NCBI GenBank assembly: GCA_943737045.1
Contig: CALSFV010000064.1
Location: 483,481-547,480, forward strand
Direction of reading: 5' to 3'
DNA length: 64,000 bases
Source: Parapristionchus giblindavisi
Lineage: Eukaryota; Nematoda; Chromadorea; Rhabditida; Diplogasteridae
In this document: positions 12,375 through 24,379 of the stretch, one piece after another
Numbering within the stretch: the stretch's first letter is position 1
How the letters are laid out: each line of letters begins with the position of its first letter
The notes under the pieces: model-generated
Databases searched by the model: none
The model's input: only the letters and a program-made list of their open reading frames with translations
What the model was told of the DNA's origin: nothing
Translations under genes and position numbers: made by a program

Positions 12375-13210
12375 TTAATGTACCTGGCTGACACGATTCA
12401 TGATCTCTGCCATCTGTCGTGAGAAATCATTATCCTCAGCGTGATTGGTCTGCATACGCTATAAAGATAGAAGAATTAAAGATCAAACTACAAAGATCAA
12501 ATACTAAATGATTACATCTGTTTTTACTATATTTAGATTGCCTGATAGTGATAAAAGCCCAGAGAAATGTGACCGGAGTTTCTGCCCCGGTCTAGTCATC
12601 GACCAATTCTCATGGGGTTGACCTCGTTAGTAGGCAAGAGCTAAATTATTTTTATAAATATATAAGTTCGTACTTCGTGGAAGCTCGCCCTCCTCCTTGC
12701 GCGTTCCTGCTTCTGCTGTTCGAGAGTCTCCATGAGCTTCTCGTTGTGGGCCTTCAGTCGTTGCTCAACCTGTAGTTTGTAGTTTGAATTTTAATTTGTA
12801 CTTTGATCTTTGAATTATTTATAGGTTATAATTTGATCATCACTCACCTTGTTCATGTAGTCATTGAGATGATCCATCTGGCTGTTCAACTTCTTGATCT
12901 CTGAATAATACAGATCAAACTACAAAGTACAAAATACAAAAAAAATAAAAAGATCAAAGACTAAACTACACACACTCACCCTCAGTCTCTTCAGTGGTCT
13001 CAACTTCCGCGAGCGACTCCATTCCTCTCTGGATGGCGGAAAAGGCAGTATCATTATTCTGCTGTTCTGACAGGGGCTGACTGCAAAGATCAAAGATCAA
13101 ACTACAGAACACAAAGATCACACAACAAAGATCAAAGGTCAAACTACGCACCGTGTACGCATACGTACAATGGGTTGTTCGTCGGCGTTAGTTCCGTTGG
13201 TGGCTGACAT
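12375..13210 (-). CDS. Bublin-like coiled-coil protein
   Basis: Minus-strand exons, read high to low: 13210-13152, 13080-12980, 12900-12848, 12769-12674, 12458-12375. They give 130 residues from MSATNGTNADEQ to NRVSQVH. A helical region starts at about residue 30 (TAFSAIQRGMESLAEVE) and leads into a coiled coil, LNSQMDHLNDYMNKVEQRLK and then AHNEKLMETLEQQKQERARR. The pattern of N, D, L and E positions follows the human bublin (BBLN, former UPF0184) core with INSMLDQINSCLDHLEEKND. Bublin-type proteins organise intermediate filaments and protect lumen shape in nematode tubular epithelia; that role here is inference. The exon 3 acceptor reads CAGAG, with the second AG used to keep frame. The last exon either stops at TAA 12377-12375 or is spliced after 12384 to a short exon near 12340 encoding a KKLVGK-like end. 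Three of the four introns are made largely of GATCTTTG/TAGTTTG-like words. Confidence 0.65.
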
Positions 13211-14348
13211 CTACAAAACCGTTAATTAGGATCAACAACATAGATCGGCATCGAACGGAAATGACGGAACACGAAAATCGATCGATCACAATCGCATAAG
13301 AGAAAAAAGGTGATAATGAGGAATACCAAGAGAGAATATTGATAAGGAGAGATAGGGATTAGAAGAGACAATAAAAGAATATGGAGAGTGAGAGAAATGC
13401 ATATAAATAAAAGAATAAGAATAATCAATCTAATCAATCTGTTGACTGCATTTGAACGAATTTTCATTTAATCCAAAGAATCGTGAGGATGGTAAAAGAA
13501 CAGAGAGAATTGAAAAGTGAACGAAAGAGGAAGAGTGTTTGGGAAGAATTGTTCAAACGGTACAACGATCAACAAAAAAAGTACAAGGAAGGCTTAACAG
13601 GGTCGAGGACACCAAAGCAAACCAGAAAGGGGCCAAGAATGAAAAAAAACGATGAGTGATAATGAATCAAAAGAAGAAGAAGATGATGTTGATAACGATT
13701 CTCTTTGTTTCATTTTCACATAAAATTGATTGATTAAGATCAAAAGGCCATCTAGCACTTTTTATTGTCAAAATGAAATATCAAAAAGACAAATCGATAG
13801 TGCTTAAAGTAGCGAAGTATAAGAAAAAAACAGGGAAAGACTGGGGTAGATATATTAAATTAAAATTCCAATATAGAGTCGACTTAATAGGTGTGCTATC
13901 AATCAGTGATAAAATCAATACACTATAAATAAAACAGAATAGTCATCGGTTTGACCAGACCACGCCCCCTTTCCTCACTCTCTCTCTTTCAATGTAGTCC
14001 TCGGCGTACACCCGACGGGTTTGGTGCGCGATGGAACTGATCTGCGGTGGGCGGGGCTTAGTTCGGTTTTTTTTTCAAGCCATACCAAGTTAGCTAATAA
14101 GTCAAGTCGTCATTACTTAAGTTATAAGTCAAGGATTAAGTTAAGTAATAAGGTCATAAGGAATAAGTTAAGTACAGTTAAGTAAACAAAGTGGAATTAA
14201 GTCATGCTAACGTAAATTAGGTTAAGGGAAGGTAAGTTAACGTTAGTGTTATACGTCATGGTGCATATTACTGTAACACAACCAAGCAGATCACCGATTA
14301 CGGTAGCACCACTCATCTTACATAAAGGATAAGGAAGATGATTATTAG

Positions 14349-14494
14349 CTACCGTAACCCTGTTAGGTGGATCAGATTAAGTACCGATGGTCAGCGTTGA
14401 GAAAAAATGTCGTATTATTCGAGTTACATGATTATGTCTATTGTAGACTACCGTAACCCGATTCGGTGGGTCAGATTAAGTACCGATGGTCAGC
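14349..14494 (+). repeat. Two copies of a ~46-bp direct repeat
   Basis: CTACCGTAACCC, then GTGG(A/G)TCAGATTAAG and TACCGATGGTCAGC, occurs at 14349-14395 and again at 14448-14494. TACCGTAACC-like words recur elsewhere in the window (for example inside 43262-43576 and 59363-59984), so this may be a fragment of a palindromic family. Confidence 0.6.
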
Positions 14495-14789
14495 TTCGGT
14501 AAGTACGATTGGTCAGATTTGAGTAAAATTCTGCGAAGTCATCGTCAATTCTCATCCACCTCACATAGACTCAAAAATACGAAGTAATTCTCAAAAAAAA
14601 ACTGCTGATTTTCTACAAACGTCAATAAACAACACACAACTCAACCTAGCGCGCAACCAGGCACAATGCAGATAACGCGCGCCGCAGGCGCGCTCGACCG
14701 GCTGGTTATCTCATAATATCTCATAATTATCACTTTCTCTCATTCCCAAACCGACCCAAAGAGACTGGTTACAAACGCTCACACATGCA

Positions 14790-14895
14790 AATCGTTGTGG
14801 GAAAGGGAGAGAGAGGGAGGGGAGATGGAGAGAGAAGAAGAGGTAGACGGAGATGTAGGGGAGAGTGAGGGGCAGAGGATGCAGAGGTAGAGGGA
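14790..14895. repeat. Purine-rich (GA) block
   Basis: The plus strand is almost free of C and T over about 100 bp (GGGAGAGAGAGGGAGG type). Open frames across it are composition artefacts. Confidence 0.7.
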
Positions 14896-15119
14896 GTAGA
14901 GAGATCAACGGTCGAAATCTACACGTCAACGATGATGGGTTTGGTGGGATAATCGGCTCGATGGAAACAAAGGACGGGGAATGACTAATCTAAAATAGAA
15001 TACTATATACTTTTGATGAGATGAAGATGATTATTCAAATATTATTGTTTTACAAGGGAATATTTGTACGTCTATTTTCTTTAATATTTTCTTTAACAAA
15101 CTGCAAAAGCTGGTCTACA

Positions 15120-15300
15120 TACCGTACACTATTATTTTATAATTGTCTGTGCGTATTGATCGCTTAAATCACGAATTAATCACTACTCGAAGTTAAGGCA
15201 AATGCGTCCTTTATGGAAATTGGAAATTTTATAGATATCGAGCCCGCAACCATTGATTATCGAATCAATGCACCAAGAGGTCAGCAAAAGTACCACTTTT
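15120..15300 (-). mobile_element. Degenerate SINE copy
   Basis: TACCGTACACTATT and TATTGATCGCTTAAATCACG resemble the element at 1-135. A minus-strand tRNA-like head near 15238-15285 contains CGAGCCCGCAACC. It is diverged and internally deleted. Confidence 0.45.
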
Positions 15301-15949
15301 TTGCATATTACTTGACATTTGAATATGCTAGTCGTTCTCCATCCTTTACCAAACATGCATGAAAGACCAAGAATCGATTCGAAATAATTACAGAATGTGA
15401 CAGATTTGCGATATAAAACATGACAATTTAGAATGGAGTAAATGTTAAATGATTCATTCTTTCTTTCAGTGTTAATCGACTACTTAATGTTACTTACTCA
15501 ACCTTTGCCCCACCCAGTATGAGTAAGACAACAGAACACACCCTACTGAGTAATAGTAAATGAAGTAAGAAATGGGCGGAGACTACGTTGTTTTTCTCCT
15601 GATTTTTGCATAATACTTTCTTCTAAGTTTAACACACTGACAATGATAAGTAGGACTAGATCCACAATTTTGAAGCAGAACATGAATTGTGTTTTATATG
15701 ACACAGACTAGCCCACAAACTATAGTGTTACAGTTTTTTTCTATCACTAAAACTTGTAGTCTATGCCTCATAATTCATGGCTGATCTTAAAATCAGTCAA
15801 AATGTATATTACGATAATCTAAATAAGGAAAGAGTCTTAAAGAAGGGGACCGACGAGATTTGGGCTGCGCTATTGACATGAAGAACGTGGGACATAGGAA
15901 GTGACATTCTGTTCTCTTTTAGATTTGACCGGTTGAACGCGTAGGGTGT

Positions 15950-16220
15950 GTGGCTCAGTGGTTATTAGTCAGCGCTTGTAACCGCGCCACGCGGGTTCGA
16001 TTCCCGTTTGCAATTTTCTATACATTTGTGCATCAATTTCAAAAACTCGCGCCTTTCCCTGGGCATATCAATGAACTTTAAGTCTGAATTACGGTATTCT
16101 GGGGCATCTAAAGTTTCAGAGAAAATTGTTTTTGTATACAAGGAGATGTGATCAATAGTTCTGTTTGGCCAGTTTAGTCACGAAAAAACTCGTGGGTCCC
16201 CTTCTTTAATCACTCCAAAA
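15950..16220 (+). mobile_element. SINE copy with well-kept tRNA-like head
   Basis: The head at about 15951-16012 has an A box (TGGCTCAGTGGTTATTAG) and a B box (GGGTTCGATTCCCG). The T-arm stem pairs GCGGG with CCCGT. The acceptor stem does not pair, so I treat it as SINE-derived and not a tRNA gene. The body continues with ACTCGCGCCTTTCCCTGGGC and ends near CCCCTTCTTTAATCACTCC, as in the 3715-4175 copy but with an internal deletion. Confidence 0.6.
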
Positions 16221-16796
16221 ACGCTTCACAACATATTGTTAGGCGTTCCTACACAAGAATAGAATGAAACAAAGACCTTAAGGGGACATAGCCCAAATGA
16301 ATACATTAAGCAGTGACAAGGACGAATCAGACTGAGAAAGGAACGGAACTGCAAAGACACGAATAAGTAGAATGGAGGACTAAAAAGAGGAGGATGGAAG
16401 GGGAAGAGGAGGGAGGGGAAGGTGAGAGGGTGTGGTCCTATGAGAGATTCTAGCAGAGATAGAGGAACGATAGAAAACTTGATGAGGGAAATAAGAATGA
16501 TTAATCGATAATAAATGAAGCTATAATGTCAGTGATTGAAGAAGGGAATACCTGGAATAATGATGTCGATGAACAAAGAAACAGAATAGGAAGTGATGAG
16601 ATAAAGAGTGAGATATAGAATGAATGAGATTGGATAAGAAACGAACCAAATATCGGATGTAAACCAAAATAAAAGTAGTTAAAATAGTACTACGAATTGA
16701 CTATGGACATGGTTGTCCTTGAGTGAATGAGTGATCAACCATATCATTATCTATAAGAGTCCTCGAGGAACAATGAAGAGATAAGGAGAGGTAGAG

Positions 16797-17310
16797 GGAT
16801 GGGGAGGGAGAGGGAGAGGGAGAGGGAGAGGGAGAGGGAGAGGGAGAGACAAAAAAGTTGAGTGGGAGGATCAGACTGAGTATGGGAGAGACAGTAAAGA
16901 GGACGTAATGATAGAGACTAGAAGAGACAGATTGGTACAGGGAGAGAAGGAAGATGAAGTGGGAGAGAGATGGAGAGGAAGAGGACGAGAGATGGAGAGG
17001 GAGAGGAAGAGAGATGGAGAGGGAGAGGAAGAGAGATGGAGAGGAAGAGGAAGAGAGATGGAGAGGGAGAGGAAGAGAGATGGAGAGGGAGAGGAAGAGA
17101 GATGGAGAGGGAGAAGAAGAGAGATGGAGAGGGAGAGAGAGAAAGTATCAAGATATGAATATAGTCACTGAGAGATTGAGACATAGAGAGTGAGTAAAAA
17201 CGTAGGAGAAAGTTGATGAGTCAATCAATGTGTCATTCTTTCTATAGTGGTGAAGAAGTAGAGGGAGAGGGAGAGGGAAGGATAGAGGGAGAAAAGGAGA
17301 GGCAGAGATT
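16797..17310. repeat. GA-rich minisatellite blocks
   Basis: At 16801-16850 there is a (GGGAGA)n run. At about 16965-17140 a longer unit built from GAGATGGAGAGG and GAGAGGAAGA repeats several times. At 17255-17310 the GAGGGA type resumes. Overlapping open frames in several phases on both strands result from absence of stop codons in this composition. Such purine tracts can form triplex DNA; that is inference. Confidence 0.85.
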
Positions 17311-18069
17311 GATAAAAACGTACTTATTGACGGTACAACAGTAAATCATGAGGAAATGAGTAATATAATCAAAAAACCCCAACTGCAATGTGATTTCCTT
17401 TTGAATTTCACTAAAATATCCATATATGGAAGAAAAATACAATGGTAGTTAATATTTTATGGATAGGAAAGGCAAATATTGTGGACAATTGGATTGGTAC
17501 AGCTGTTGTTTGTATGAGGAGGAAATTGAGAGTAGATCAATATATATATTGATTTCTAGATACTCATATTTATCGGAATAGTAAATATGTCAGCATCAGA
17601 AGTGCTCATGACTCCATATGGGTATGATCTAGCTACAAGTACCTGAGGTATATCAAATACCATCATGGTTTCATTGGTTCCCATGATGACGAAATATCGC
17701 AATGCATATCATGATTTAATTGCACGGTACGTTGGAACGTTTGCTTCTGTGTCTCTGTTAACGATGAACATTTGCGTTAATAAATTAATACTTCACCACG
17801 TTATTCGCTAGCGATTAGAAAACGTATCACAAAAGTGTTATATTTATATAAATATTATAATAACATTGATTGTGAGTTAAATCTGTGTCGAAAGGTTCAA
17901 GGACAGAAGACAATGAGGACGTAATTCTCACAATCCTCTCTTATCCCGAGTTGCGAACACTGCCAATTATACGATTACAATTCAGCAAAAAAACACGAAG
18001 AGAAAATACGGAATAAGAAGAATAGTGCTCTTCAGTGAATCGATAGTTCTCTATTGCATTCTATGTTAG

Positions 18070-18400
18070 TCTACTAGCGCGCTCTCCTTCTACTTCTCCC
18101 TCTCCCCCTCTCCCTTTGTACCTCTCCCTCTCCCTTTTCTCCTTTCAATTTCTCTCAATTCTCATCATTCTCCTCTTCCCTCTTTCTGTCTCTTCCTCTT
18201 CTAACTCTACTTCTCACTTTGGCAATGTTTTCTCTGTCTCGCCCATTTTCATTCTTCAGTTGTTTCTCTCTCTATCACCTTGGATGATGTTTTGTCCTCT
18301 CCCTCACCTTCTTCCTCTCTCTCTCTCTCTCCCTCTTCCCCCCTCTCCCTCTCCCTCTCCTCCCCCTCTCCCTCTCCCCATGCATCTGACTCTCCCTCTC
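18070..18400. repeat. CT-rich block
   Basis: The plus strand is pyrimidine-rich with many CTCCCTCTCCC units, the reverse polarity of the GA blocks at 16.8-17.3 kb and 19.3 kb. No gene is supported. Confidence 0.8.
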
Positions 18401-19314
18401 CCTAACTCCCCATCAGTTCCGTTTCGGTCCGATGATACAGACACACACAAGTGATGGTTGTGAATGAATGAATGGGATAGGTGGTAGGTACGATAGAATA
18501 CGATATGGGAAGTAGTGTAGGCCTTGTGTGAGAGACACGAAGAGTCACACTTAATAGCCCCCCTTTCATTGTTAACAATCAAAGTAAGCATACTGAGTTG
18601 GTCATAAATCATGGAATACACCATACTAAATCAATAGAAGAAGTATGACTTAGGTCGTGCTCCACCACTCTTCAGAAAGACTATGCTGACAGGTATTATG
18701 AGGATAGTAAAGTACGCACAGAGTTGGGTAATATGGGTTTCAGGTTGTGCTGGATAATGGAGAGATTATGCTACTGAAATCATAAAAAGTTTGGTACGTG
18801 AGGTGATGCGATAGAGTAAAGTGTTTTTGAGAATGGATATTATGTGTGACTACTTTATCCATTAATTGCTTGGACAAATTTTGATGAACATCACACAAAC
18901 TCTTCCCTTGCGTATTTTTGAAAGAGCCAACGCAAGCCCGATAACCTTTGATAGTACACAGATTGTTAGGGCGAACTTGGGATACTCCCGAAATCAGGGA
19001 CAGTGGTCCAAAGGAGAGTGTATTAACCAACAAGAAGTACTCTCCTATATGATTATTGTAAACTTTGGAGAACTATTCTGAAATTGTATGCATAGAATAC
19101 AAACACTAGTGGATTAGTCGTGTATATAGTAGGACCATTGTGCAGTTTGAGTGATAGAGTGAGGCGAATACATTGATAGTCTATTCTATCTCTATCGATT
19201 CATTTCCCATATCATTTCTCATTTCCTCTCATATTCACTTACGTTCGACGAGACATCATTGAATACGATAGAGTGCAGACAGGTAGAGACCAGTCAAAAC
19301 ACTGAAATATACAT

Positions 19315-19435
19315 TGGAGAGAGGGAGAAACGGAGAGAGAAGGGAAAAGAGAGGGAGAGAGAGAGAGGTCAGAGGGTGCGAGAGGGAGAGAGAGAAGGAG
19401 AGAGAGAGAGAGAGGGAGAGGTGAAGGGGATAGAG
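19315..19435. repeat. GA-rich block
   Basis: A run of GAGAGGGAGAAACGG and GAGAGAGAGGGAG type units in the plus strand. Low-complexity repeat with no gene. Confidence 0.75.
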
Positions 19436-20573
19436 GAGCACAATCACTACATGTTCATCAACACAAAAGAGTCTGCCGACAGACTCATAAAACAATATTA
19501 TTATGTATACATATTACATACAGATAATAGGAAACGGGATAGGAATTCGTGGGATAAGCTATTATTGTGATACATTCGTAGTATTTCAGGCATTACAGGC
19601 ATATTTTTGTCACTTTCTAAAAGAAATCATCAATAAAAAAATTTAATCCTAAATCAAAAACCCTTTTATAACAGTGGAATCACTGCCAAGTTAAAACGCG
19701 TTCTCCATAAGAGTGGCGGGGGCATGGCACAATGTTTCAAAATCATCCTAGGTGACTCATATTTTATGGTTGGAGTCCCTAGGGGACGTATACACTTCAG
19801 TCAAAAAATTGACCCAAATTATCGATTTTTGATCTACAAAAAGTCGAAAAATCAAAGTGTGATTTCCATGGCATGTTACATACCATTCGATAGAGGATCC
19901 AAAGTTATATAAGAATACCAAATTACATGAATTTTCATAACTCCATGTTCGAGAAATATCCGATTTTCCGAATTTTGACCAGATTTATTTGTTTTAATCT
20001 CGTGGCTTACTATGTTACCGTTATTTCCAGGGACTGGATTTTTGATATGTTATGTAAAAATGAATGGGCTATCCGAATATAACACTTATTTGGACCCGCT
20101 GTATGCCAGGCATAGTGATATCGCCAGTCATAGTGATCAGTTTTAACGCCCTAACGTCGACGCAGGTTCGAATCCAGGTCCCGGCCGAAATTTTTGCAAA
20201 TTTTTATTCGGCTCAAATTTGACTTTAAATTATACTTTCATGTGTTTTACCTTGTTTTCATTAATTTAATGCACGAAATATCCATCAACATTATCAGAAA
20301 TAACAAAAAATCGTATAACTGATATAGTACCGGCAAAAAGTCATGGGCCGGGCGAAAATAACGGTTTTTCGACAGTTACACTTCTTTAAGATGTAATATT
20401 TTCTACTTTCTGATAAAATAAGATCAATCAACACGTGAACTCTTCAAATCTCGGTAATTGAAAAATATTTGAAAAATTGTTTACGAAGATCAAAGATCAA
20501 AGTTGAAAATAAGAAATTTCATCAGTAGAGGCGTTGGGACGAGAGCACTCCGAGGAAAAAAATTTATTACAGA

Positions 20574-21715
20574 TACACTATCGGCAAAAAGTCATGGGAC
20601 GCTTTTTCATTTCTTTTTTCGAATTTTGATTCAGGAAAGCAATCAAGCTGATCTTTTGAGTCAATGTAAGCAGCTCATAAAAGAATACAACCATTGTGTT
20701 GATGTAATTAAATTAGTTCACTGTTGCGTAATGATAACACAATCGAAGTACACTTTTTAAACATATATAGTTCTTTAGTGAAAAATGCTGTTCTTCTGAA
20801 ACATTGTGAGAATGGAGTCCTCCACTAGAGTTGAAAAAATCGGAATGTTTCTGAATCTGATTTCAAGCTCTAGCGGGGATGCAATTTTTTCCCTAAAATT
20901 TAAAACTCTTCTTCTAGATGCGCTAACGACCCATTCTGAATGCCAAAATGATGCTAGAAGCGTGTGATATTTATATACAGATTATAGTAGTCATAGCTCT
21001 TTATGCGCCTTCAGGACATAAACAAAAAATTTTTGGAAGGACGTATTTTAGGGGGGGGGGGGGGCGCCCGTTTCCATTTCGGGAACGAGTTATAAACCGG
21101 TTGGGAGATGGTGTATAGAAACAAAAATTGTATCATTGTTATCAGTATGGGTGTACGGTATTGGGCTACCGTAACCGTCGGGAATCGCGAACTGATTTTT
21201 TTCCGTCGACCCATGTCCCGGGATTCATGGTTGAAAATGGCCGAAGTCGAAAAATTCATGATGACCTGAGATCAAATACTAGTTAGCATTATGTGAACAT
21301 TGAGCCAATTTTCATATTTCTTGATGTTGGCTCATGGTTGATATAATGCTAACTAGTATTTTATCTCCGGCCATCATGCATTTTTTCGACTTCGGCCATT
21401 TTCAACCATGAACCCCATGTCATGGGTCGATAGAAAAAAAATCAGTTCGCGATTCAAGATAGTTCTCCTACTGATAAGAATGATACAACTTTTATTGCAA
21501 TAGGCCATCTCCCAAGATTCATGATTCGTTGCCGAAACGGGCGTTGTCGAAACGGGCGCCCCCCCCCCGTATTTTAGACCCTACCGTTCAGAGGCAGGTA
21601 TTCTAAAATTATGGTTCTTCCGCAGGTAGCAATATATTCATTTCCTTTATTTTGGTTTAGTTCTGATTCCTTTCAGACCCGCAGCAACCGTTCTTCTGAG
21701 GTCTGCTGGATTTCA
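20574..21715 (+). mobile_element. Single arm of the 8039-9466 family (third layer)
   Basis: It starts ACACTATCGGCAAAAAGTCA. It then follows the arm at 8039-8660 through CTGAAACATTGTGAGA, GACCCTACCGTTCAGAGG and TTCCTTTCAGACCCGC, with moderate divergence. It is interrupted by the foldback at 21052-21568, after which the homology resumes at GACCCTACCGTTCAG. Confidence 0.75.
21052..21568. mobile_element. Foldback element with 9-bp target duplication (innermost layer)
   Basis: Inverted arms start with a poly-G run and GGCGCCCGTTTCC and end CGTTGTCGAAACGGGCGCCC. The flanks GTATTTTAG (21043-21051) and GTATTTTAG (21569-21577) are an exact 9-bp direct repeat. Removing the element restores continuous homology to the 8039-9466 family. 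Copy two of the family is at 59363-59984. A 9-bp duplication suggests a Mutator-like non-autonomous element; no transposase is present. Confidence 0.88.
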
Positions 21716-23016
21716 GCGCCTAGGCTTAGACTTAGGCTTTTTCTCATGCAGTGGACTCGTCCCAACGCTTCTACTGATGAAATTTCTTATTTTCAAAGCT
21801 CTGATATATGTTGAAAATGTTCACAAAATTGTTTTATTATATTGCTGAACTTTGGTCTCTGATCTTTGAACTTTGATCTTTGATCTTCGTAAACAATTTT
21901 TCAAACAATTTTCAATTACCGAGATTTGAAGAGTTCAAGTGTTGATTGATCTTATTTTAATAGAAAGTAGAAAATATTGCATCTTAAAGAAGTGGAACTG
22001 TCGAAAAACCGTTATTTTCGAACAGCCCATGACTTTTTACCGATACTATATCAGTTATACGATTTTTTGTTATTTCTGATAATGTTGATGGATATTTCGT
22101 GCAATAAATTAATGAAAACAAGGTAAAACACATGAAAGTATAATTTAAAGTCAAATTTGAGCCGAATAAAAATTTGCAAAAATTTCGTCCGGGACCTGGA
22201 TTCGAACCTGCGTCGGCGTTTGGGCGTTAAAACTGATCACTATGACTGGCGATATCACTATGCCTGGCATACAGCGGGTCCAAATAAGTGTTATATTCGG
22301 ATAGCCCATTCATTTTTACATAACATATCAAAAATCCAGTCCCTGGAAATAACGGTAACATAGTAAGCCACGAGATTAAAACAAATAAATCTGGTCAAAA
22401 TTCGGAAAATCGGATATTTCTCGAACATGGAGTTATGAAAATTCATGAAACTTGGTATTCTTATATAACTTTGGATCCTCTATCGAATGGTATGTAACAT
22501 GCCATGGAAATCACACTTTGATTTTTCGACTTTTGGTAGATCAAAAATCGATAATTTATGTCAATTTTTTGACTGAAGTGTATACGTCCCCTAGGGACTC
22601 TAACCATAAAATATGAGTCAACTAGGATGATTTTGAAACATTGTGCCATTCCCCCACAGCCGCCCCTCCGCGGTAAGGGAGAATGTGTTTTAATCTTGAA
22701 AAAGACTGTCCAATTGTGAAAGAAATTTTTTGATATTGCTAGAGAAAAATGCATACAATTTAGAGGGAATTGTTGAGGAGAACAGAGAAATCGTAGGAGT
22801 ATTATCCAGAGAACGTAGAGTTGTCTTGGGAGAAAATTAAAGAGGAGAGAAAAGGACACATTCGACTCGACGTTTGCTAGTTGAATTAGTGAGTATGCTA
22901 GTTATAGAAAAGATGATTCAAAGCAAAAGGTAAAAGGAAATTCCGTGCAAACCAAGAGATCGGCAAGACCAATTATAATTCAAAAGTAGAGATAAACTGC
23001 GAAGGTGTTATGTAAA

Positions 23017-23641
23017 GTATCGGCCAAAAGTAATTGGATCCTTTTTCAATCGAATTAGCTGGTTTGAAAATTGCAATTTTTATAGTGAAAAGTCCTCTTC
23101 CTCTGAAACATTGTGAGTGAAAAAATAGAAATAGTCGGTCATCATTCAGTAAATTAATCAAACTTCATTCAATCGGGATGCTCTTACATTTCCATTTCAC
23201 GCAATACTTCGTTGATCTCTATTCTGTATTTGCGAAAAGCCAATTTCAAACGTTTTTAGTGACATGATAGTGATAGTGACATACTAACAAATAACGTTTG
23301 ATTCTATAATAACTGTCAGTCAATATATCATTTCTATGTCTTCGACTTTCCCGTGTTGCATCATGTATGGTGCCTTGCCGTCGAGATACAGTACTATATC
23401 ATCGTGGCCTCGCAACAGAAGGTCGCTCTTCATTATTCACGATTGGGGTCAGAACGGACATACAAATCAATGCTGATTATTCTCATTATAGGTATTTTTA
23501 GAGACTAAATCGTATGGAATCACCGTAGTGTAAAGTACCAATGTCATTTATGTTCAGTCTGAAACATATATGAAACATGTGGTTGTGGATCAAAAAGATA
23601 TTAAAAAATGGAAAAGTGTCCCATGACTTTTTGCCGATACC
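23017..23641. mobile_element. Tc1/mariner-type MITE
   Basis: The left end GTATCGGCCAAAAGTAATTG and right end (inverse) GGTATCGGCAAAAAGTCATG are imperfect inverted repeats. Near the left end is CTGAAACATTGTGAG, shared with 8039-9466 and 20574-21715. It is diverged and carries no transposase. Confidence 0.65.
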
Positions 23642-24379
23642 ATAATATGCAAAAGTAGCGAAAAAGAAAAGAATAAGAGGCGATAGAGGGTGAAAGAAGG
23701 AAAAGAGTTTTATTTTATTTTCGAAACATTATATCAGAACATGAGAACATTTAATTGAGTAGCGAGAGATCAAAATAGGAGTGATAGACCAAACAATGAA
23801 AATGAAAGATGATTCAAGAGGGAGAAAGAAGAGGGAAAGGGAGAGGTAGAGCAAAAAAAGGAGAGGTAGAGTGGAAAGGTCCACTGGGCTCCACCCTTCC
23901 GCCAACTCTTAATTCGATATTATGAGTAAGCAGACAAATAGGGGTAAAAATTTCTGGAATGTACTGATACTAAAAATAAGAATATTAATATTTACATTTA
24001 CATTGATTTTTAAATAAGAGATACAGTTCAGTAACCATGGGCTGAACTGTAATTACTTGTAGGGAATTACGGGAAGTGTTTATTTTGAAAACAGACACAA
24101 TTTTCAGGTAATCGACGAAACAAAATTAAGTGAATGTTTACGTGAATTCTATTGGAAATAGAAGGATGATTAGGACTAGTACAAAGTAGATGAGTACCAC
24201 TAATTTCGTTGTTTTCCAATCTCAACGGAAATAATCCGCAATTACTATTTTGATACATTGTTTCTAAATCTAATTTTTTTTGAGATCGGGAATAAGAAAA
24301 AGATAAACATATAATAGATAAATGATAGATGAAGTGTATCATATGATGATAAGAGTGATATGATCCTCTAGAACAATGA

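Larger units (their letters stand above)
20325..22050. mobile_element. Nested Tc1/mariner-type palindrome (second layer)
   Basis: Inverted ends TATAGTACCGGCAAAAAGTC and GACTTTTTACCGATACTATA. The ...GGCAAAAAGTCATGGG string also marks the ends at 20574 and 23017-23641, and a related form marks 8039-9466. Both arms hold TCTTTAAGATG and GATCAAAGATCAAAG-type words. Confidence 0.7.
19691..22693. mobile_element. 3-kb palindromic element containing further nested palindromes
   Basis: The left end TTAAAACGCGTTCTCC and right end (inverse) TTAAAACACATTCTCC start long inverted arms. Both arms carry ATGGCACAATGTTTCAAAAT and, further in, the tRNA-like B-box string AGGTTCGAATCCAGGTCC (left, about 20164) or its inverse (right, about 22205). 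Both arms encode the same 62-residue spurious frame. The centre is occupied by three further elements listed separately (20325-22050, 20574-21715, 21052-21568). No transposase was recognised. Confidence 0.85.

Noticed and set aside
15951..16015. tRNA gene with Tyr-like anticodon loop
   Set aside because: A and B boxes are present but the acceptor stem does not pair and the SINE body follows directly.
16908..17193. Several overlapping long open frames rich in Arg, Glu, Met on one strand and Ser, Leu, Pro on the other
   Set aside because: They arise from GA-repeat composition without stops in any phase; no gene structure.
18116..18454. 112-residue Ser/Leu/Pro-rich frame
   Set aside because: Lies in the CT-rich block and is explained by composition.
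19724..19912. 62-residue frame starting MAQCFKII, repeated at 22461-22650
   Set aside because: Both copies are the two arms of one palindromic element. Identity reflects the inverted repeat, and no start context or homologue is recognised.
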